Origin: Thermoanaerobacterium thermosaccharolyticum DSM 571
GTDB taxonomy: Bacteria; Bacillota; Thermoanaerobacteria; Thermoanaerobacterales; Thermoanaerobacteraceae
Direction: 5' to 3'
Length of the DNA: 64,000 nt
NCBI RefSeq assembly: GCF_000145615.1
Contig: NC_014410.1
Coordinates: 1,537,501 to 1,601,500 of the forward strand
Each line of letters starts with the position of its first letter. Position 1 is the first letter of the stretch. Below are positions 39,041 to 48,022 of this stretch, piece by piece. Under the pieces are notes generated by a model, which made no database searches, was not told the origin of the DNA, and saw only the letters and a list, made by a program, of their open reading frames with translations. The position numbers were made by a program, and so were the translations under genes.

Positions 39041-39754
39041 TTATACAAAATTAAGATAAAAAATCTGGTCTGAAAGTGAAAGTTTTTTGCTATTCCAATC
39101 TCTCTTATAAAGTTTAATCACCTTATAGGGCAGATTGAGATTCTTTATAAATTTCTCAAACTTGTTATCTAGCCAAGGCGGAGTCCATGCTCCCGATCTA
39201 CAAATATGAATAGCTACCGTGTATATACCTTCAGGTAATACATCTATATCCCTGTAATATTGAATTGAAAAAAGTTTATTGAAGTCTTTAAAATCCTCAG
39301 GTCTTTCAAAAGTATGAGGACTGTATATTATGTGAGCCCTTTTTATTTTGCCCTCATTTAAGAGCTTTCCCAGCCAGTTGGCACAGTTTAGCTCAAAATT
39401 AACCGAGCTCATTCCTGCATAGCCTAAATCAGCGTGTGTGTCGAAAGAATACACTTCTTCACATTTATTAGCTTTGGCGATATAATAGGATAGCATATGA
39501 GATTCAGATACAAACACTTTGATATTTCTTATAAAATCAAAATGTTCTTTTATTTTGACCCAAAAATCATTTAATACAGAAGTTGTATCTACTGACTTTT
39601 CAAGATCCTCACCTTTTAAAACACTTTTTATATACCTCTTATACCAGATTGCCTCTATGCTTCTTTTGTTTTCAACATAAGAATTTAGCCAATCTCTTTT
39701 CAAAGGAATAAAATAATCCCAATCTATACTCAAAAGGCTGCGAACCATATTCAC
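39041..39754 (-). CDS. Arginase/deacetylase-fold-like orphan protein
   Basis: A 237-residue cytosolic protein with LLSIDWDYFIP at the N-terminus, SFDTHADLGYAG near residue 105 and HIICxSGAWTPPWLD-like AIHICRSGAWTPPWL near 190. The acidic-His motifs (DWDYF, DTHAD) recall the metal site of arginase-fold and UPF0489-type proteins; the set is incomplete for a true arginase. The start is GTG with AAGGAGG 7 nt upstream; an ATG two codons later is 13 nt away. It is monocistronic next to decayed sequence. Substrate unknown. Confidence 0.6.
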   Translation of the reverse strand: MNMVRSLLSIDWDYFIPLKRDWLNSYVENKRSIEAIWYKRYIKSVLKGEDLEKSVDTTSVLNDFWVKIKEHFDFIRNIKVFVSESHMLSYYIAKANKCEEVYSFDTHADLGYAGMSSVNFELNCANWLGKLLNEGKIKRAHIIYSPHTFERPEDFKDFNKLFSIQYYRDIDVLPEGIYTVAIHICRSGAWTPPWLDNKFEKFIKNLNLPYKVIKLYKRDWNSKKLSLSDQIFYLNFV

Positions 39755-39916
39755 CTATTAACCTCCTTGAGATTGTGCTTTTACCTCCTCTGTATATGCT
39801 ACTCCATAAGCTTATAAATTAATTTTGTTACATATAATAAATCAAGACTAATATTTAAGTAGATTATATCACTTATTTAAACTATTTTAAACATTCACCT
39901 TTAAGCAGTAATGATT

Positions 39917-39954
39917 AAAAAATATAGCGGCTGCAAGAAGCCGCTATATTTTTT
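39917..39954. terminator. Strong terminator after the VOC pseudogene
   Basis: A perfect 16-bp stem (AAAAAATATAGCGGCT with AGCCGCTATATTTTTT) and 6-nt loop, with T6 on either strand. It overlaps the stop codon of the VOC pseudogene and can end it on the minus strand. Confidence 0.9.
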
Positions 39955-40347
39955 AATTTTCAGGATAATTTAAAGACCAACTTATGCCATATTGGTCAAT
40001 TACAATAGCATGATAAGCACCCCAAAATGTCTTTTGTAATTCAAATCTAACTGTTCCCTTTTCTTTAAGTTTTTCATACAATCTGTCTATCTCATCTTTG
40101 CTTTCTAATCAAGAATTAGTTCCGGATTGTTGACCACTTTTTGGTTATCTAACTTGTCAACAAAATACAGAACACAATTCTCATTTATGTGCAATTCCGA
40201 ATGAATGATTTTGCCCTCATGTCCTTTAAACATTTCAACATTATCGGCTAGTTGAACATTTTTTATCTCGCCGCCAAAAACTTCCCTGTAATATTCAATT
40301 ACCTCCTTACAATTGTCAACGTAAATATTGGGGGTAATTCTCTTCAT
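39953..40347 (-). pseudogene. VOC-family (PhnB-like) protein, frameshifted
   Basis: ATG 40347, after AGGAGG, begins KRITPNIYVDNCKEVIEYY, a typical PhnB-like glyoxalase/bleomycin-resistance fold. The frame hits TAG at 40105-40107 just after NPELILD. Adding one T there restores LESKDEIDRLYEKLKEKGTV and the family C-terminus HAIVIDQYGISWSLNYPEN, ending at 39953. The intact product would have about 131 residues, the normal length. One base has thus been lost near 40104-40110, by recent mutation or sequencing error. Confidence 0.85.
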
Positions 40348-40395
40348 AAGTTTAATCCTCCTATAGTTTAGCAATAAACGTATGCTAATATTATA

Positions 40396-41124
40396 TCACA
40401 ATGTAATATGTTTTTGAACATGAAGTCCACATTCTTTTTTATCAGGATCCTCCCACCACCATCTTCCGCTCCTAACATCTTCTCCAGGCTTTACAGCCCT
40501 TGTACAAGGCTGACATCCAATGCTTCTGAAGCCTTTATCATAAAGGCTGTTGTAAGGGATATTTTCTTTTTTTATATATTCCCAAACCATATCTTCAGTC
40601 CAAAATGCAATGGGATTTATCTTATATATAGAATGAACGTAGTCCCACTCAAATATATTTATATTCTCACGAGTTACAGATTGTTCTCTTCTTAAGCCAC
40701 ATATCCATCCATCAACCGTAGCAAGAACTCTTTTTAGCGGCTTGACTTTTCTAATTTCACAGCATTTTTTCCTAAGATCAACGCTTTGGTAAAAAAGATT
40801 CGGACCATATTCTCTAATTAGTGGTTCTAAGTCCTGGCTTTCAGGAGTATACACTTCGTAATTAAAATGATATCTCCTCATTGTTCGTTCCATCAGATCA
40901 TATGTGGATTGAAAGTGTCTTCCAGTATCGATAAAAAATATCCTTGCCTTATTATCAATCTTCAATAGTATATCTGTTAAAAGCTGATCTTCTATTGAAA
41001 GACTTGAAGCTAATACAACACGAGATGCACCAATTTTATCATAAACATACTTTATAATCTCAAATGGACTTTTATCTTTATATTCATTATTTAATAATTC
41101 AAGATCTAATTTATCTATGCTCAT
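40396..41124 (-). CDS. cysH: 4Fe-4S adenylyl-sulfate (APS) reductase
   Basis: CysH reduces activated sulfate to sulfite with thioredoxin or glutaredoxin as donor. Near residue 120 KKCCEIRKV and near 203 GCQPC give the Cys-Cys plus Cys-x2-Cys set that binds a 4Fe-4S cluster, marking the APS-using type; ECGLH near 231 holds the catalytic cysteine. No cysC kinase is present, which agrees with use of APS. 242 residues, GAGGTGA before ATG. It is the last gene of the sulfur operon. Confidence 0.93.
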   Translation of the reverse strand: MSIDKLDLELLNNEYKDKSPFEIIKYVYDKIGASRVVLASSLSIEDQLLTDILLKIDNKARIFFIDTGRHFQSTYDLMERTMRRYHFNYEVYTPESQDLEPLIREYGPNLFYQSVDLRKKCCEIRKVKPLKRVLATVDGWICGLRREQSVTRENINIFEWDYVHSIYKINPIAFWTEDMVWEYIKKENIPYNSLYDKGFRSIGCQPCTRAVKPGEDVRSGRWWWEDPDKKECGLHVQKHITL

Positions 41125-41151
41125 TATATCTCACCTCATAATATAAAAATT

Positions 41152-41925
41152 TTACATCAAACCCCATCTACACCTTATTGATTTTTCTATTCTTCCAAAT
41201 ACGAATTTATCTATGACTAAACCCAAACTTAAAATTATCAGCATTACAGCAACAACCTGGCTTATATTAGATGCATCTTTTCCTTTCGAAAGAATCTGTC
41301 CAAGACCTGTTGCAGATACCAACATCTCACCAGAAATCAAACCTCTCCAGGCAAATGACCATCCTTCCTTAAGCCCTGCTATTATATTTGGAAGCGCTGC
41401 AGGAATGATCACATTTGAATATAATTTATATCCTTTAGCCCCCATTGTCTTAGCTGCTTTTAAATAAATCGAATTTACGTTTTTAATACCTGAATCTACA
41501 GCAAGAATAATAGAAAATATAGAGCCAATAGCAATAACAAAAATTATTGTACTTTCATTGTATCCAAACCAAAGAATTGAAAAAGGCACCCATGCAAGAT
41601 TAGGTAAAGTCTGTAAACCCAATATCAACGAGCTGAAATTTTCTTCAATATATTTAAAGTGAATCATTAAAAAACCTATGATAGAACCAATTACAACAGA
41701 TATTAAGTATCCAATTACAAGTCTTCTCATGCTGGATAATATTGCATATATAAGCATTTTAGTTTCGAATAATCTAATTATTAAAATAAAGACAGAGATT
41801 GGAGAAGGTATAATATTTGCATTCCAGATTTTTATGATTTCTGTATTTATTTTATAGACCAATTCCAATATTGCTATCAACATTAGATAAAAACAAATCT
41901 TTTTCAACACTCCAATCACCGTCAT
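41152..41925 (-). CDS. ABC transporter permease, sulfonate/nitrate type
   Basis: This permease of the SsuC/TauC family has about six membrane helices and the EAA-loop segment (LKAAKTMGAKGYKLYSNVIIPAALPNIIAGL) near residues 160-195. Its 5' end overlaps the ATPase gene by about 70 bp. The start is uncertain: ATG 41925 has no clear ribosome binding site, and GTG or TTG codons up to 30 nt later are possible. Position in the sulfur operon suggests import of sulfate, a sulfonate or another sulfur source. No substrate-binding protein gene is present in the operon. Confidence 0.85.
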   Translation of the reverse strand: MTVIGVLKKICFYLMLIAILELVYKINTEIIKIWNANIIPSPISVFILIIRLFETKMLIYAILSSMRRLVIGYLISVVIGSIIGFLMIHFKYIEENFSSLILGLQTLPNLAWVPFSILWFGYNESTIIFVIAIGSIFSIILAVDSGIKNVNSIYLKAAKTMGAKGYKLYSNVIIPAALPNIIAGLKEGWSFAWRGLISGEMLVSATGLGQILSKGKDASNISQVVAVMLIILSLGLVIDKFVFGRIEKSIRCRWGLM

Positions 41926-42691
41926 ATTCAGCTTTTGCAACTTTTTCTACCTCCTCCCTTAATTCATCCATTATTTTCCTTACATAGTAATTTACGTCCG
42001 GACTTTCTGGTTTTCTTGGCCTAGAAAGTTCTATCTTAAATTCTTTTTTGACTCTTCCTGGATTAGTCGACATTACAACAACGCGATCCGCTAATACCAC
42101 CGCTTCTTCTATATTATGGGTAACAAAGACAATCGTCTTTTTTGTTTCCATCCAAATTCGCTGCAATTCCAACTGTAAAATACCTCTAGTTTGACTGTCA
42201 AGGGCTGAAAATGGTTCGTCCATCAAGAGCACCTGAGAATCAATGGCTAATGCTCTCGCAAGTGCAACTCGCTGTCTCATGCCACCAGACAATTGATGAA
42301 TATATGAATCTTTAAATTTTGTAAGATGAACCATTTTTAAATATTCCATAGCTCTTCTTTTTCTTTCTTCTTTTTTTATGCCTGCCATCTTCATCCCAAA
42401 TTCTACATTATCTATAACTGTAAGCCAAGGGAAAAGAGCAGATTCTTGAAACACGACTGCTCTATCTATACCTGCATCCCTTACCGCACTACCATTTAAA
42501 ATAATTCTGCCGCATGACGCACTTTCAAGTCCGGCAATTATATTAAGCAGTGTAGACTTGCCACAACCAGAAGGACCAACAAGACATACAAATTCCCCTT
42601 TGTCTATTAAAAGATTAACATTATCCAGTACTAAATTCGCTTTTGAATTAAATCCAAAACTTTTTGATATATTCTGAATAATAAGAAACAA
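41852..42691 (-). CDS. ABC transporter ATP-binding protein, sulfonate/nitrate type
   Basis: An SsuB/TauB-type ATPase: [16 protein letters not shown] (Walker A) near residue 41, FQESALFPWLTVIDNV (Q loop), LSGGMRQRVALARAL (signature) and LLMDEPFSALD (Walker B), then the H-loop VTHNIEEAVVLAD. I start at TTG 42691, 8 nt after AGAGG; the GTG three codons earlier overlaps that site. About 279 residues. The last 25 codons overlap the permease gene in another frame. Confidence 0.92.
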   Translation of the reverse strand: MFLIIQNISKSFGFNSKANLVLDNVNLLIDKGEFVCLVGPSGCGKSTLLNIIAGLESASCGRIILNGSAVRDAGIDRAVVFQESALFPWLTVIDNVEFGMKMAGIKKEERKRRAMEYLKMVHLTKFKDSYIHQLSGGMRQRVALARALAIDSQVLLMDEPFSALDSQTRGILQLELQRIWMETKKTIVFVTHNIEEAVVLADRVVVMSTNPGRVKKEFKIELSRPRKPESPDVNYYVRKIMDELREEVEKVAKAEYDGDWSVEKDLFLSNVDSNIGIGL

Positions 42692-42717
42692 ATTAAACAC
42701 CTCTTAAGTTCCTGCTT

Positions 42718-44403
42718 TTAAACGGCTTTATATACAATCCGTTTATTAGCTATAGGATCATACCACTTATTTGCAAAATCAACTAAATCGTATTTTGACT
42801 CCTTAAAATCATTTTTAAAATTAATAAAATCATCTTGATTTTTTACCCTTGCCAAAAATCCATCACTGCTATATACAGGATAACCTTCATACTTATAGTC
42901 ATTTAAATTGATTAAATCAACCAGTTTACCATCCCTTATTAAGGCAGATAGCTCATTATTTAAGTCAATAACATCAAAATTATCAGGGTAATAATATGTG
43001 TCTCCATTTATAGGTAACTTATCACCTATTTTATAAGATTTTCTTTCAACAGCTACTTTCTTTATCTCGTTGTATGGTATTAAATAATAATATTCATCAA
43101 AGCAGGTTATTGGAAGTTCCACATTTTCTTTTACAAATTTATTTGCTACATCTAAAATCTCTAGGCCATTTATAATTCCCCCACCACTTATATCATAACC
43201 ATCTACAATAACAAATCTCCCTGTTACATGATTATTTCTAAATTCATCAAAACAAATTTTATCTTTAGTCTTTATCACAACTTCAGCGACTTCATTAGTA
43301 TTTACTTCTTTTGCGTTGTCATTGGAAAAAAGCGTAGAAGCATCTATAGCTTTGTTAATTGCGGCTATTTCACATTCTGTCTCTTGTGTAACTAATTTAA
43401 GTTTATATCTTTTATTCATTGTCAGCCTTTTTTCACCCATCCAGAATATATTCGCCTTAAACGTATCTCCTACCAGTGGAGCCTCATCATCCTTGCGGGT
43501 TATAAATTCTCCCCTTTTATAAAAAAACTCATCAAAAAGCGTAATTCCGACTGACATTCCCGCTTCAACTTTTGTCGTCTTGTCTTTTTCTTGCCAGTAT
43601 TCGATGGTTTTTATTTTAGACGTTCTTTTACTTGGATATATTACTATTTCATCTCCCACATTAAGTACGCCAGATTCTATCCTGCCAGCAATAATCCTTC
43701 TATTGTCAAATTTATAAACGTCTTGTATAGGTAACCTCAGTGGTTTATCGATTATATCTTTATCCTTTTCAAAAATATCTAAAGCATCTAAGACTGTGTC
43801 ACCTTTATACCACGGCATTTTTTTTGACCTTAAAGCTATATTCTCACCATAAAAAGCGGATACGGGTATATATTTTTGTGGAAAGACATTAATGCTTTTT
43901 AAAAAGGTATCCATATCGCTTTTTACATCTAAAAATTTTTCTTCCGAATAATCTATTAAGTCCATTTTATTAACTAGAACATAAACTTTTTTTATGCCCA
44001 GCAATGAAAGAATGTATCCATGCCTTTTTGACTGTTCTCTTACACCTTCATTGGCGTCGATAACAAGTAACGCAGCTTCTGCATTAGCTGCACCAGATAT
44101 CATATTTTTTAAAAATTCTACATGTCCCGGTGCATCTATTATTACGTAATCTCTTTTTTTTGTATGAAATTGAATTTGCGTTGTATCGATGGTTATACCT
44201 TGTTTTTGTTCCTCTTCAAAAGCATCTAATAAATACGCATATTCAAATGGCTTACCAGTTTCTTTTGATATTCTCTTTACTTTTTCAATTGCCCCCTCCG
44301 GCAATGACTTTGTATCGTATAAAAGCCTTCCGATAACTGTCGACTTTCCGTGATCAACGTGACCCACAACAACAATCTTAAGAGTCTCCCTAAACTTAAG
44401 CAT
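42718..44403 (-). CDS. cysN: Sulfate adenylyltransferase GTPase subunit with C-terminal extension
   Basis: CysN couples GTP hydrolysis to sulfate adenylation by CysD. The elongation-factor-like G domain shows GHVDHGKST (G1), GITIDT (G2), DAPGH (G3) and NKMDL (G4); beta-barrel domains follow to about residue 420. Residues about 425-561 ([20 protein letters not shown] and on) are additional. They contain no P loop, so they are not the CysC APS kinase fused in many CysN proteins. GGAGG lies before the ATG. It follows cysD by 15 nt. Confidence 0.92.
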   Translation of the reverse strand: MLKFRETLKIVVVGHVDHGKSTVIGRLLYDTKSLPEGAIEKVKRISKETGKPFEYAYLLDAFEEEQKQGITIDTTQIQFHTKKRDYVIIDAPGHVEFLKNMISGAANAEAALLVIDANEGVREQSKRHGYILSLLGIKKVYVLVNKMDLIDYSEEKFLDVKSDMDTFLKSINVFPQKYIPVSAFYGENIALRSKKMPWYKGDTVLDALDIFEKDKDIIDKPLRLPIQDVYKFDNRRIIAGRIESGVLNVGDEIVIYPSKRTSKIKTIEYWQEKDKTTKVEAGMSVGITLFDEFFYKRGEFITRKDDEAPLVGDTFKANIFWMGEKRLTMNKRYKLKLVTQETECEIAAINKAIDASTLFSNDNAKEVNTNEVAEVVIKTKDKICFDEFRNNHVTGRFVIVDGYDISGGGIINGLEILDVANKFVKENVELPITCFDEYYYLIPYNEIKKVAVERKSYKIGDKLPINGDTYYYPDNFDVIDLNNELSALIRDGKLVDLINLNDYKYEGYPVYSSDGFLARVKNQDDFINFKNDFKESKYDLVDFANKWYDPIANKRIVYKAV

Positions 44404-44418
44404 GTATTTTTCCTCCTT

Positions 44419-45219
44419 TTACATATAACCATCTTTCCTCAGTTTTTGCATAGCATATGCGTCTTCTTTGTCCTGTGCTCTGCCAGCACGTTCATTTATA
44501 TTTGTGTGCTTTAATTCCTCTATAATTTCATCAACTGTTGAGGCATTTGAATCTATTTGTCCTGTACATTGTGCACATCCAAGACTTCTATACCTTTTAC
44601 CATTCTTTGCAAAATACAAATCCACAACCGGTATATTTTCCCTCTTTATATATTCCCAAATATCTAATTCAGTCCAGTTTAATATAGGATGTACCCTGAT
44701 ATGGTTACCTTTTGGAAAATCTGTCTTAAACTGATCCCAAAGCTCTGGAGGCTGGTTTGTGTAATTCCACTCAGACTCTTTATTTCGTTCACTAAAAATC
44801 CTTTCTTTTGATCTTGAACCTTCTTCATCCCTTCTCACACCTACAATCAATCCTTCAAATTTATACTTATCTATCACATGCTGCAATGCATCTGTTTTTA
44901 GTGCCTTACAACAAACTAATCTGCCTTTTTCTGGACCCATGCCATTATTTATAGCATCCCAGTTTGTGTAGACGATAAGGTCGAGATTATACTCCTTTGC
45001 AATCTTATCTCTAAATCTTATCATTTCGGGTATTTTATATGTCGTATCTATATGAATAAAAGGAAACGGGCAATGTCCAAAAAAAGCTTTTTTAGCAAGC
45101 CACATCATTACTGTAGAATCTTTCCCAATCGACCACAACATACCGAGTTTTCCAAAGCTTTTATAAGCCTCTCTTAATGTGTATATACTTTGAGCTTCCA
45201 ACATATCTAAACGATCCAT
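44419..45219 (-). CDS. cysD: Sulfate adenylyltransferase catalytic subunit
   Basis: CysD is the ATP-pyrophosphatase-type subunit that forms APS from sulfate and ATP. The PP loop [18 protein letters not shown] is near residue 31, [17 protein letters not shown] follows, and [14 protein letters not shown]-like [15 protein letters not shown] near 131 and [10 protein letters not shown] near 213 are family marks. 266 residues. GAGGTG lies before ATG. It is directly upstream of cysN. Confidence 0.95.
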   Translation of the reverse strand: MDRLDMLEAQSIYTLREAYKSFGKLGMLWSIGKDSTVMMWLAKKAFFGHCPFPFIHIDTTYKIPEMIRFRDKIAKEYNLDLIVYTNWDAINNGMGPEKGRLVCCKALKTDALQHVIDKYKFEGLIVGVRRDEEGSRSKERIFSERNKESEWNYTNQPPELWDQFKTDFPKGNHIRVHPILNWTELDIWEYIKRENIPVVDLYFAKNGKRYRSLGCAQCTGQIDSNASTVDEIIEELKHTNINERAGRAQDKEDAYAMQKLRKDGYM

Positions 45220-45243
45220 ATTAACACCTCACCGTAGCAATTT

Positions 45244-45277
45244 AATTATAAGTAAGCATATCAAATTACTTATAATT
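45244..45277. repeat. Inverted repeat between metY and cysD
   Basis: AATTATAAGTAA and TTACTTATAATT form a perfect 12-bp stem with a 10-nt loop in the 73-bp gap. No T run follows, so it is more likely an mRNA-processing or stabilising hairpin, or an operator, than a terminator. Confidence 0.6.
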
Positions 45278-45292
45278 TGTATAAAAATAAAA

Positions 45293-46519
45293 TTATAGTC
45301 TATCAATAGCCTGCTTAAAATCTTCTTTTAAATCTTCTATATCTTCCAGCCCAACACAAATTCTTATTAAATCGTCAAATACTCCCATGAACTTTTTTTC
45401 CTCATCACTGCTTTCGGCAAAAATCGTAGATGATGGATGAATTATAAGCGTACGTGTATCACCTATATTTGTGATATTTGTTGCATACTTTAAAGAGTTA
45501 ATCATTTTATAAGCTTTTTCTTTAGAACCTACACGAATTGTCAATATCGCACCAAATTTATCACCAAACTGTCTTTTTGCAATATCATGAAATGGGCTTT
45601 CTTTAAGCCCCGGATAGTTAACTGATAGTACTTTATCAAATTCCTTCAAAAAAACAGCTAATTCATAAGCATTCTGGCATAGCCTCTCCATCCTTATTCC
45701 AAGCGTTTCTAAACCCAAATTGTTAAGATATGCATTAAATGGAGACATACACGCACCAATATTTCTAAATAGGCCTTTTCTAAGCTTTGCTAGATAAGCA
45801 AATTGCCCATATTTTTCAAACTTTTTCAACATTGAATACTTATTAAAATCCCAATTAAATTTACCAGAATCGACTATAATTCCACCAATAGAATTCCCAT
45901 GTCCATTTATAAATTTTGATGTTGAATGTATAACGATGTCTGCTCCCATTTCTATCGGTCGAATTAAATATGGAGTAGTTACAGTATTATCCACAATTAA
46001 AGGAATTTTATTTTCGTGTGCCAGAACTGAAAGACTTTTTATATCAGGAACATCTAATTTAGGATTTCCAATGGTTTCGATATAAATCAATTTTGTATTA
46101 TTAGTTATAGATTCTTTAAAAGCGTCTATCGAATTATCTTTTGCAAATTTTACAGTAATGCCAAAGTTTTCAAAATCTTTAAATAGTTCATACGTCCCAC
46201 CGAATATTCCTGAACTAGATAGTATTTCATCACCAGTCTTCAAGATATTTAAAATGGCTAAAGTTATAGCAGCCATTCCTGAGGAGCATGCAACTGCCCC
46301 TATTCCGCTTTCCAGTGATGCAATCCTTCTTTCAAAAGCTTCAATAGTTGGGTTATTTATTCTCGTATATGTAAAGCCATATTCACTGCCTTTAAATATA
46401 TTCTCCAGTTCCTCTGCTGAATGGCTAAATGATGTAGATTGATATATAGGCGTCAATGAGGCTCCAGTCTTTTCATCAGGTCCATAATTCAGATGTAATA
46501 GCATTGTATTAAACCTCAT
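45293..46519 (-). CDS. metY: O-acetylhomoserine sulfhydrylase (MetY type)
   Basis: A PLP enzyme of the Cys/Met metabolism family. The PLP lysine is in IHSTSKFINGHGNSIGG near residue 205, and SSGMAAITLAILN near 80 and YTRINNPTIEAFE near 50 are conserved. 408 residues fits MetY. ATG 46519 has GGGAGG 8 nt upstream and overlaps the tusA-like gene; the longer frame lacks support. In this operon the sulfur donor is probably the thiocarboxylate of the ThiS-like carrier rather than free sulfide (inference by analogy with Wolinella). Confidence 0.9.
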   Translation of the reverse strand: MRFNTMLLHLNYGPDEKTGASLTPIYQSTSFSHSAEELENIFKGSEYGFTYTRINNPTIEAFERRIASLESGIGAVACSSGMAAITLAILNILKTGDEILSSSGIFGGTYELFKDFENFGITVKFAKDNSIDAFKESITNNTKLIYIETIGNPKLDVPDIKSLSVLAHENKIPLIVDNTVTTPYLIRPIEMGADIVIHSTSKFINGHGNSIGGIIVDSGKFNWDFNKYSMLKKFEKYGQFAYLAKLRKGLFRNIGACMSPFNAYLNNLGLETLGIRMERLCQNAYELAVFLKEFDKVLSVNYPGLKESPFHDIAKRQFGDKFGAILTIRVGSKEKAYKMINSLKYATNITNIGDTRTLIIHPSSTIFAESSDEEKKFMGVFDDLIRICVGLEDIEDLKEDFKQAIDRL

Positions 46520-46766
46520 TGACAAGGCCTCCCTTTTTAACAAATATCGTATATGTCCCATCTCGGTTATTTATAACATTTAATATTTTATGTCCTTCAT
46601 CTTTAAAGCTGGATGGTACGTTCTTAATCGGCTCTCCTTCATTCATTCTTACTTCAAGGATTTGCCCATCTTCTAATTCTTCTATAGCCACCTTTGCTTT
46701 GACAAAAGTAATAGGGCATACTACATCAGTTATATCTATAAAACTGTCAGCTTTTATATCTTTCAT
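46509..46766 (-). CDS. TusA/SirA-like sulfur transfer protein
   Basis: An 85-residue protein with the TusA signature ITDVVCPITFVKAKVAIEEL, in which the CP-x4-K cysteine near residue 17 carries sulfur as persulfide. AAAGGAAG lies before the ATG. It sits between the JAMM protease and metY, overlapping metY by 11 bp, so it may relay sulfur to or from the carrier pathway. Its presence is an addition to the minimal HcyS/HcyF/HcyD/MetY set. Confidence 0.88.
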   Translation of the reverse strand: MKDIKADSFIDITDVVCPITFVKAKVAIEELEDGQILEVRMNEGEPIKNVPSSFKDEGHKILNVINNRDGTYTIFVKKGGLVNEV

Positions 46767-46790
46767 GACTATACTTCCTTTCCAAAATTT

Positions 46791-47204
46791 TTAATCTTCA
46801 ATTAAAATATCTTCTTCATAGCTATTCCCATACTCAATTATGAAACTCTTTAAGACAGGGTTTTTTTTGTCCATCAGTGACAATATTAAATAGCTGAGTT
46901 TACTATCAAATGCCAATCTTTTGTCTTCTTCAGAAGGTCTCGCCGGTGATTGGGGGTGGCTATGGAAATTCCCGATAAGCACAAATTTGTTTTCTCTGAA
47001 ATGCTTCAAAGCCTCAAATTGTTCTTTCGGATCCATTGAAAAGTGCTCAGGACTTCTATCTATATTAGTCAGTAAACGAACTTCCTTAACAAATTTCTTT
47101 TCACCATCTACTATTCCTGCAAGTAAACCACATGCCTCAATAGGACTTTCTTTCTTTGCATGATTTAATATTTTTTCATAATCATTCCTTGACAGTATTA
47201 TCAT
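46791..47204 (-). CDS. JAMM (M67) metalloprotease, HcyD/Mec-like
   Basis: A 137-residue stand-alone JAMM zinc protease. Glu23 (SPIEACG), His81, His83 and Asp94 in FHSHPQSPARPSEED form the complete E, H-x-H-x10-D metal site. In Mycobacterium Mec removes cysteine from CysO, and in Wolinella HcyD trims the C-terminus of HcyS. The adjacent carrier here ends in GGG-Ser-Arg, a fitting substrate. Its ATG overlaps the end of the E1-like gene, so the two are coupled. Confidence 0.9.
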   Translation of the reverse strand: MIILSRNDYEKILNHAKKESPIEACGLLAGIVDGEKKFVKEVRLLTNIDRSPEHFSMDPKEQFEALKHFRENKFVLIGNFHSHPQSPARPSEEDKRLAFDSKLSYLILSLMDKKNPVLKSFIIEYGNSYEEDILIED

Positions 47205-48022
47205 TTGTGATCCTCCTTAAGATCGCACTGTAGCCCTGCATAATCTATCAACTCTTTTATTGAAGGATGGACACCACAAACTTGACAGCTCTTTCTCTTC
47301 GATATTTTTATTTTCCTGAATTCCATTTTTAACGCATCAAATGTCAATAAATAGCCTGTTAAAAGTTCACCAACTCCAAGTATATATTTTAATGCTTCTG
47401 TTGCCTGAATCGTACCAATTATCCCACCCATGACTCCAAGCACTCCTGCCTGTTTACATGTAGGAACGGCATCCTTCGGCGGCGGATCTTGAAAAACACA
47501 TCTATAACATGGTCCTTCACCAGGTACATATGTCATTGTTTGACCTTCAAATCTTATTATTCCGGCATGTGAGAAAGGTTTCTTTATAAGCACACAAGCA
47601 TCATTTATTAAGAATTTTGCCGGGAAATTATCCGTACCATCAATTATAAAATCGTAATCTTTATCATTTATGATGTCAATTATGTTTTTAGAGCTTATCC
47701 ACTCATGATATGTTATTACATTTACATCAGGATTCATCTCGTTGATTGTCTCTTTACCAGATATAACTTTATCTTTGCCAATGTCCTTAGTTCTATGAAT
47801 TATTTGTCTTTGAAGGTTTGATAAATCCACCTTATCATAATCTACTAATCCTATAGTTCCAACACCTGCTGCCGCAAGGTACATAGCTGCTGGCGCTCCA
47901 AGGCCACCTGTCCCTACTATCAAAACTTTTGAATTTAATATTTTTTGCTGCCCCTTTGCACCAACTTCTTTTAATATAATATGACGTGAATACCTTTCTA
48001 ACTGTTCATTAGAAAAATTCAT
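47201..48022 (-). CDS. E1-like adenylyltransferase, ThiF/MoeB/HcyF type
   Basis: This 273-residue enzyme should adenylate the C-terminal glycine of the carrier and allow thiocarboxylate formation. LIVGTGGLGAPAAMYLAAAG near residue 31 is the ATP loop; DLSNLQRQIIH and DGTDNFPAKFLIND follow; the zinc-binding pairs are CYRC near 172 and CQVCG near 250. Its ATG overlaps the stop of the ThiS-like gene (ATGA). Because no thi or moa genes are nearby, I assign it to the sulfur operon, not to thiamin or molybdopterin synthesis. Confidence 0.9.
   Translation of the reverse strand: MNFSNEQLERYSRHIILKEVGAKGQQKILNSKVLIVGTGGLGAPAAMYLAAAGVGTIGLVDYDKVDLSNLQRQIIHRTKDIGKDKVISGKETINEMNPDVNVITYHEWISSKNIIDIINDKDYDFIIDGTDNFPAKFLINDACVLIKKPFSHAGIIRFEGQTMTYVPGEGPCYRCVFQDPPPKDAVPTCKQAGVLGVMGGIIGTIQATEALKYILGVGELLTGYLLTFDALKMEFRKIKISKRKSCQVCGVHPSIKELIDYAGLQCDLKEDHK

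Noticed and set aside
38971-39075. Plus-strand 33-codon frame overlapping the arginase-like gene end
   Set aside because: No clear ribosome binding site and no recognisable family; probably chance.
42718-43125. CysC APS kinase fused to CysN
   Set aside because: The extension has no GxxGxGKS/T loop, and CysH is of the APS-using type.
45244-45277. Intrinsic terminator splitting the sulfur operon
   Set aside because: The stem is AT-only apart from two pairs and no T run follows on the minus strand; strong binding sites continue on both sides.
48019-48022. Assigning the ThiS/ThiF pair to thiamin biosynthesis
   Set aside because: No thiG, thiH, thiC or thiE gene is near, the carrier has a Ser-Arg tail, and a JAMM protease and MetY share the operon.
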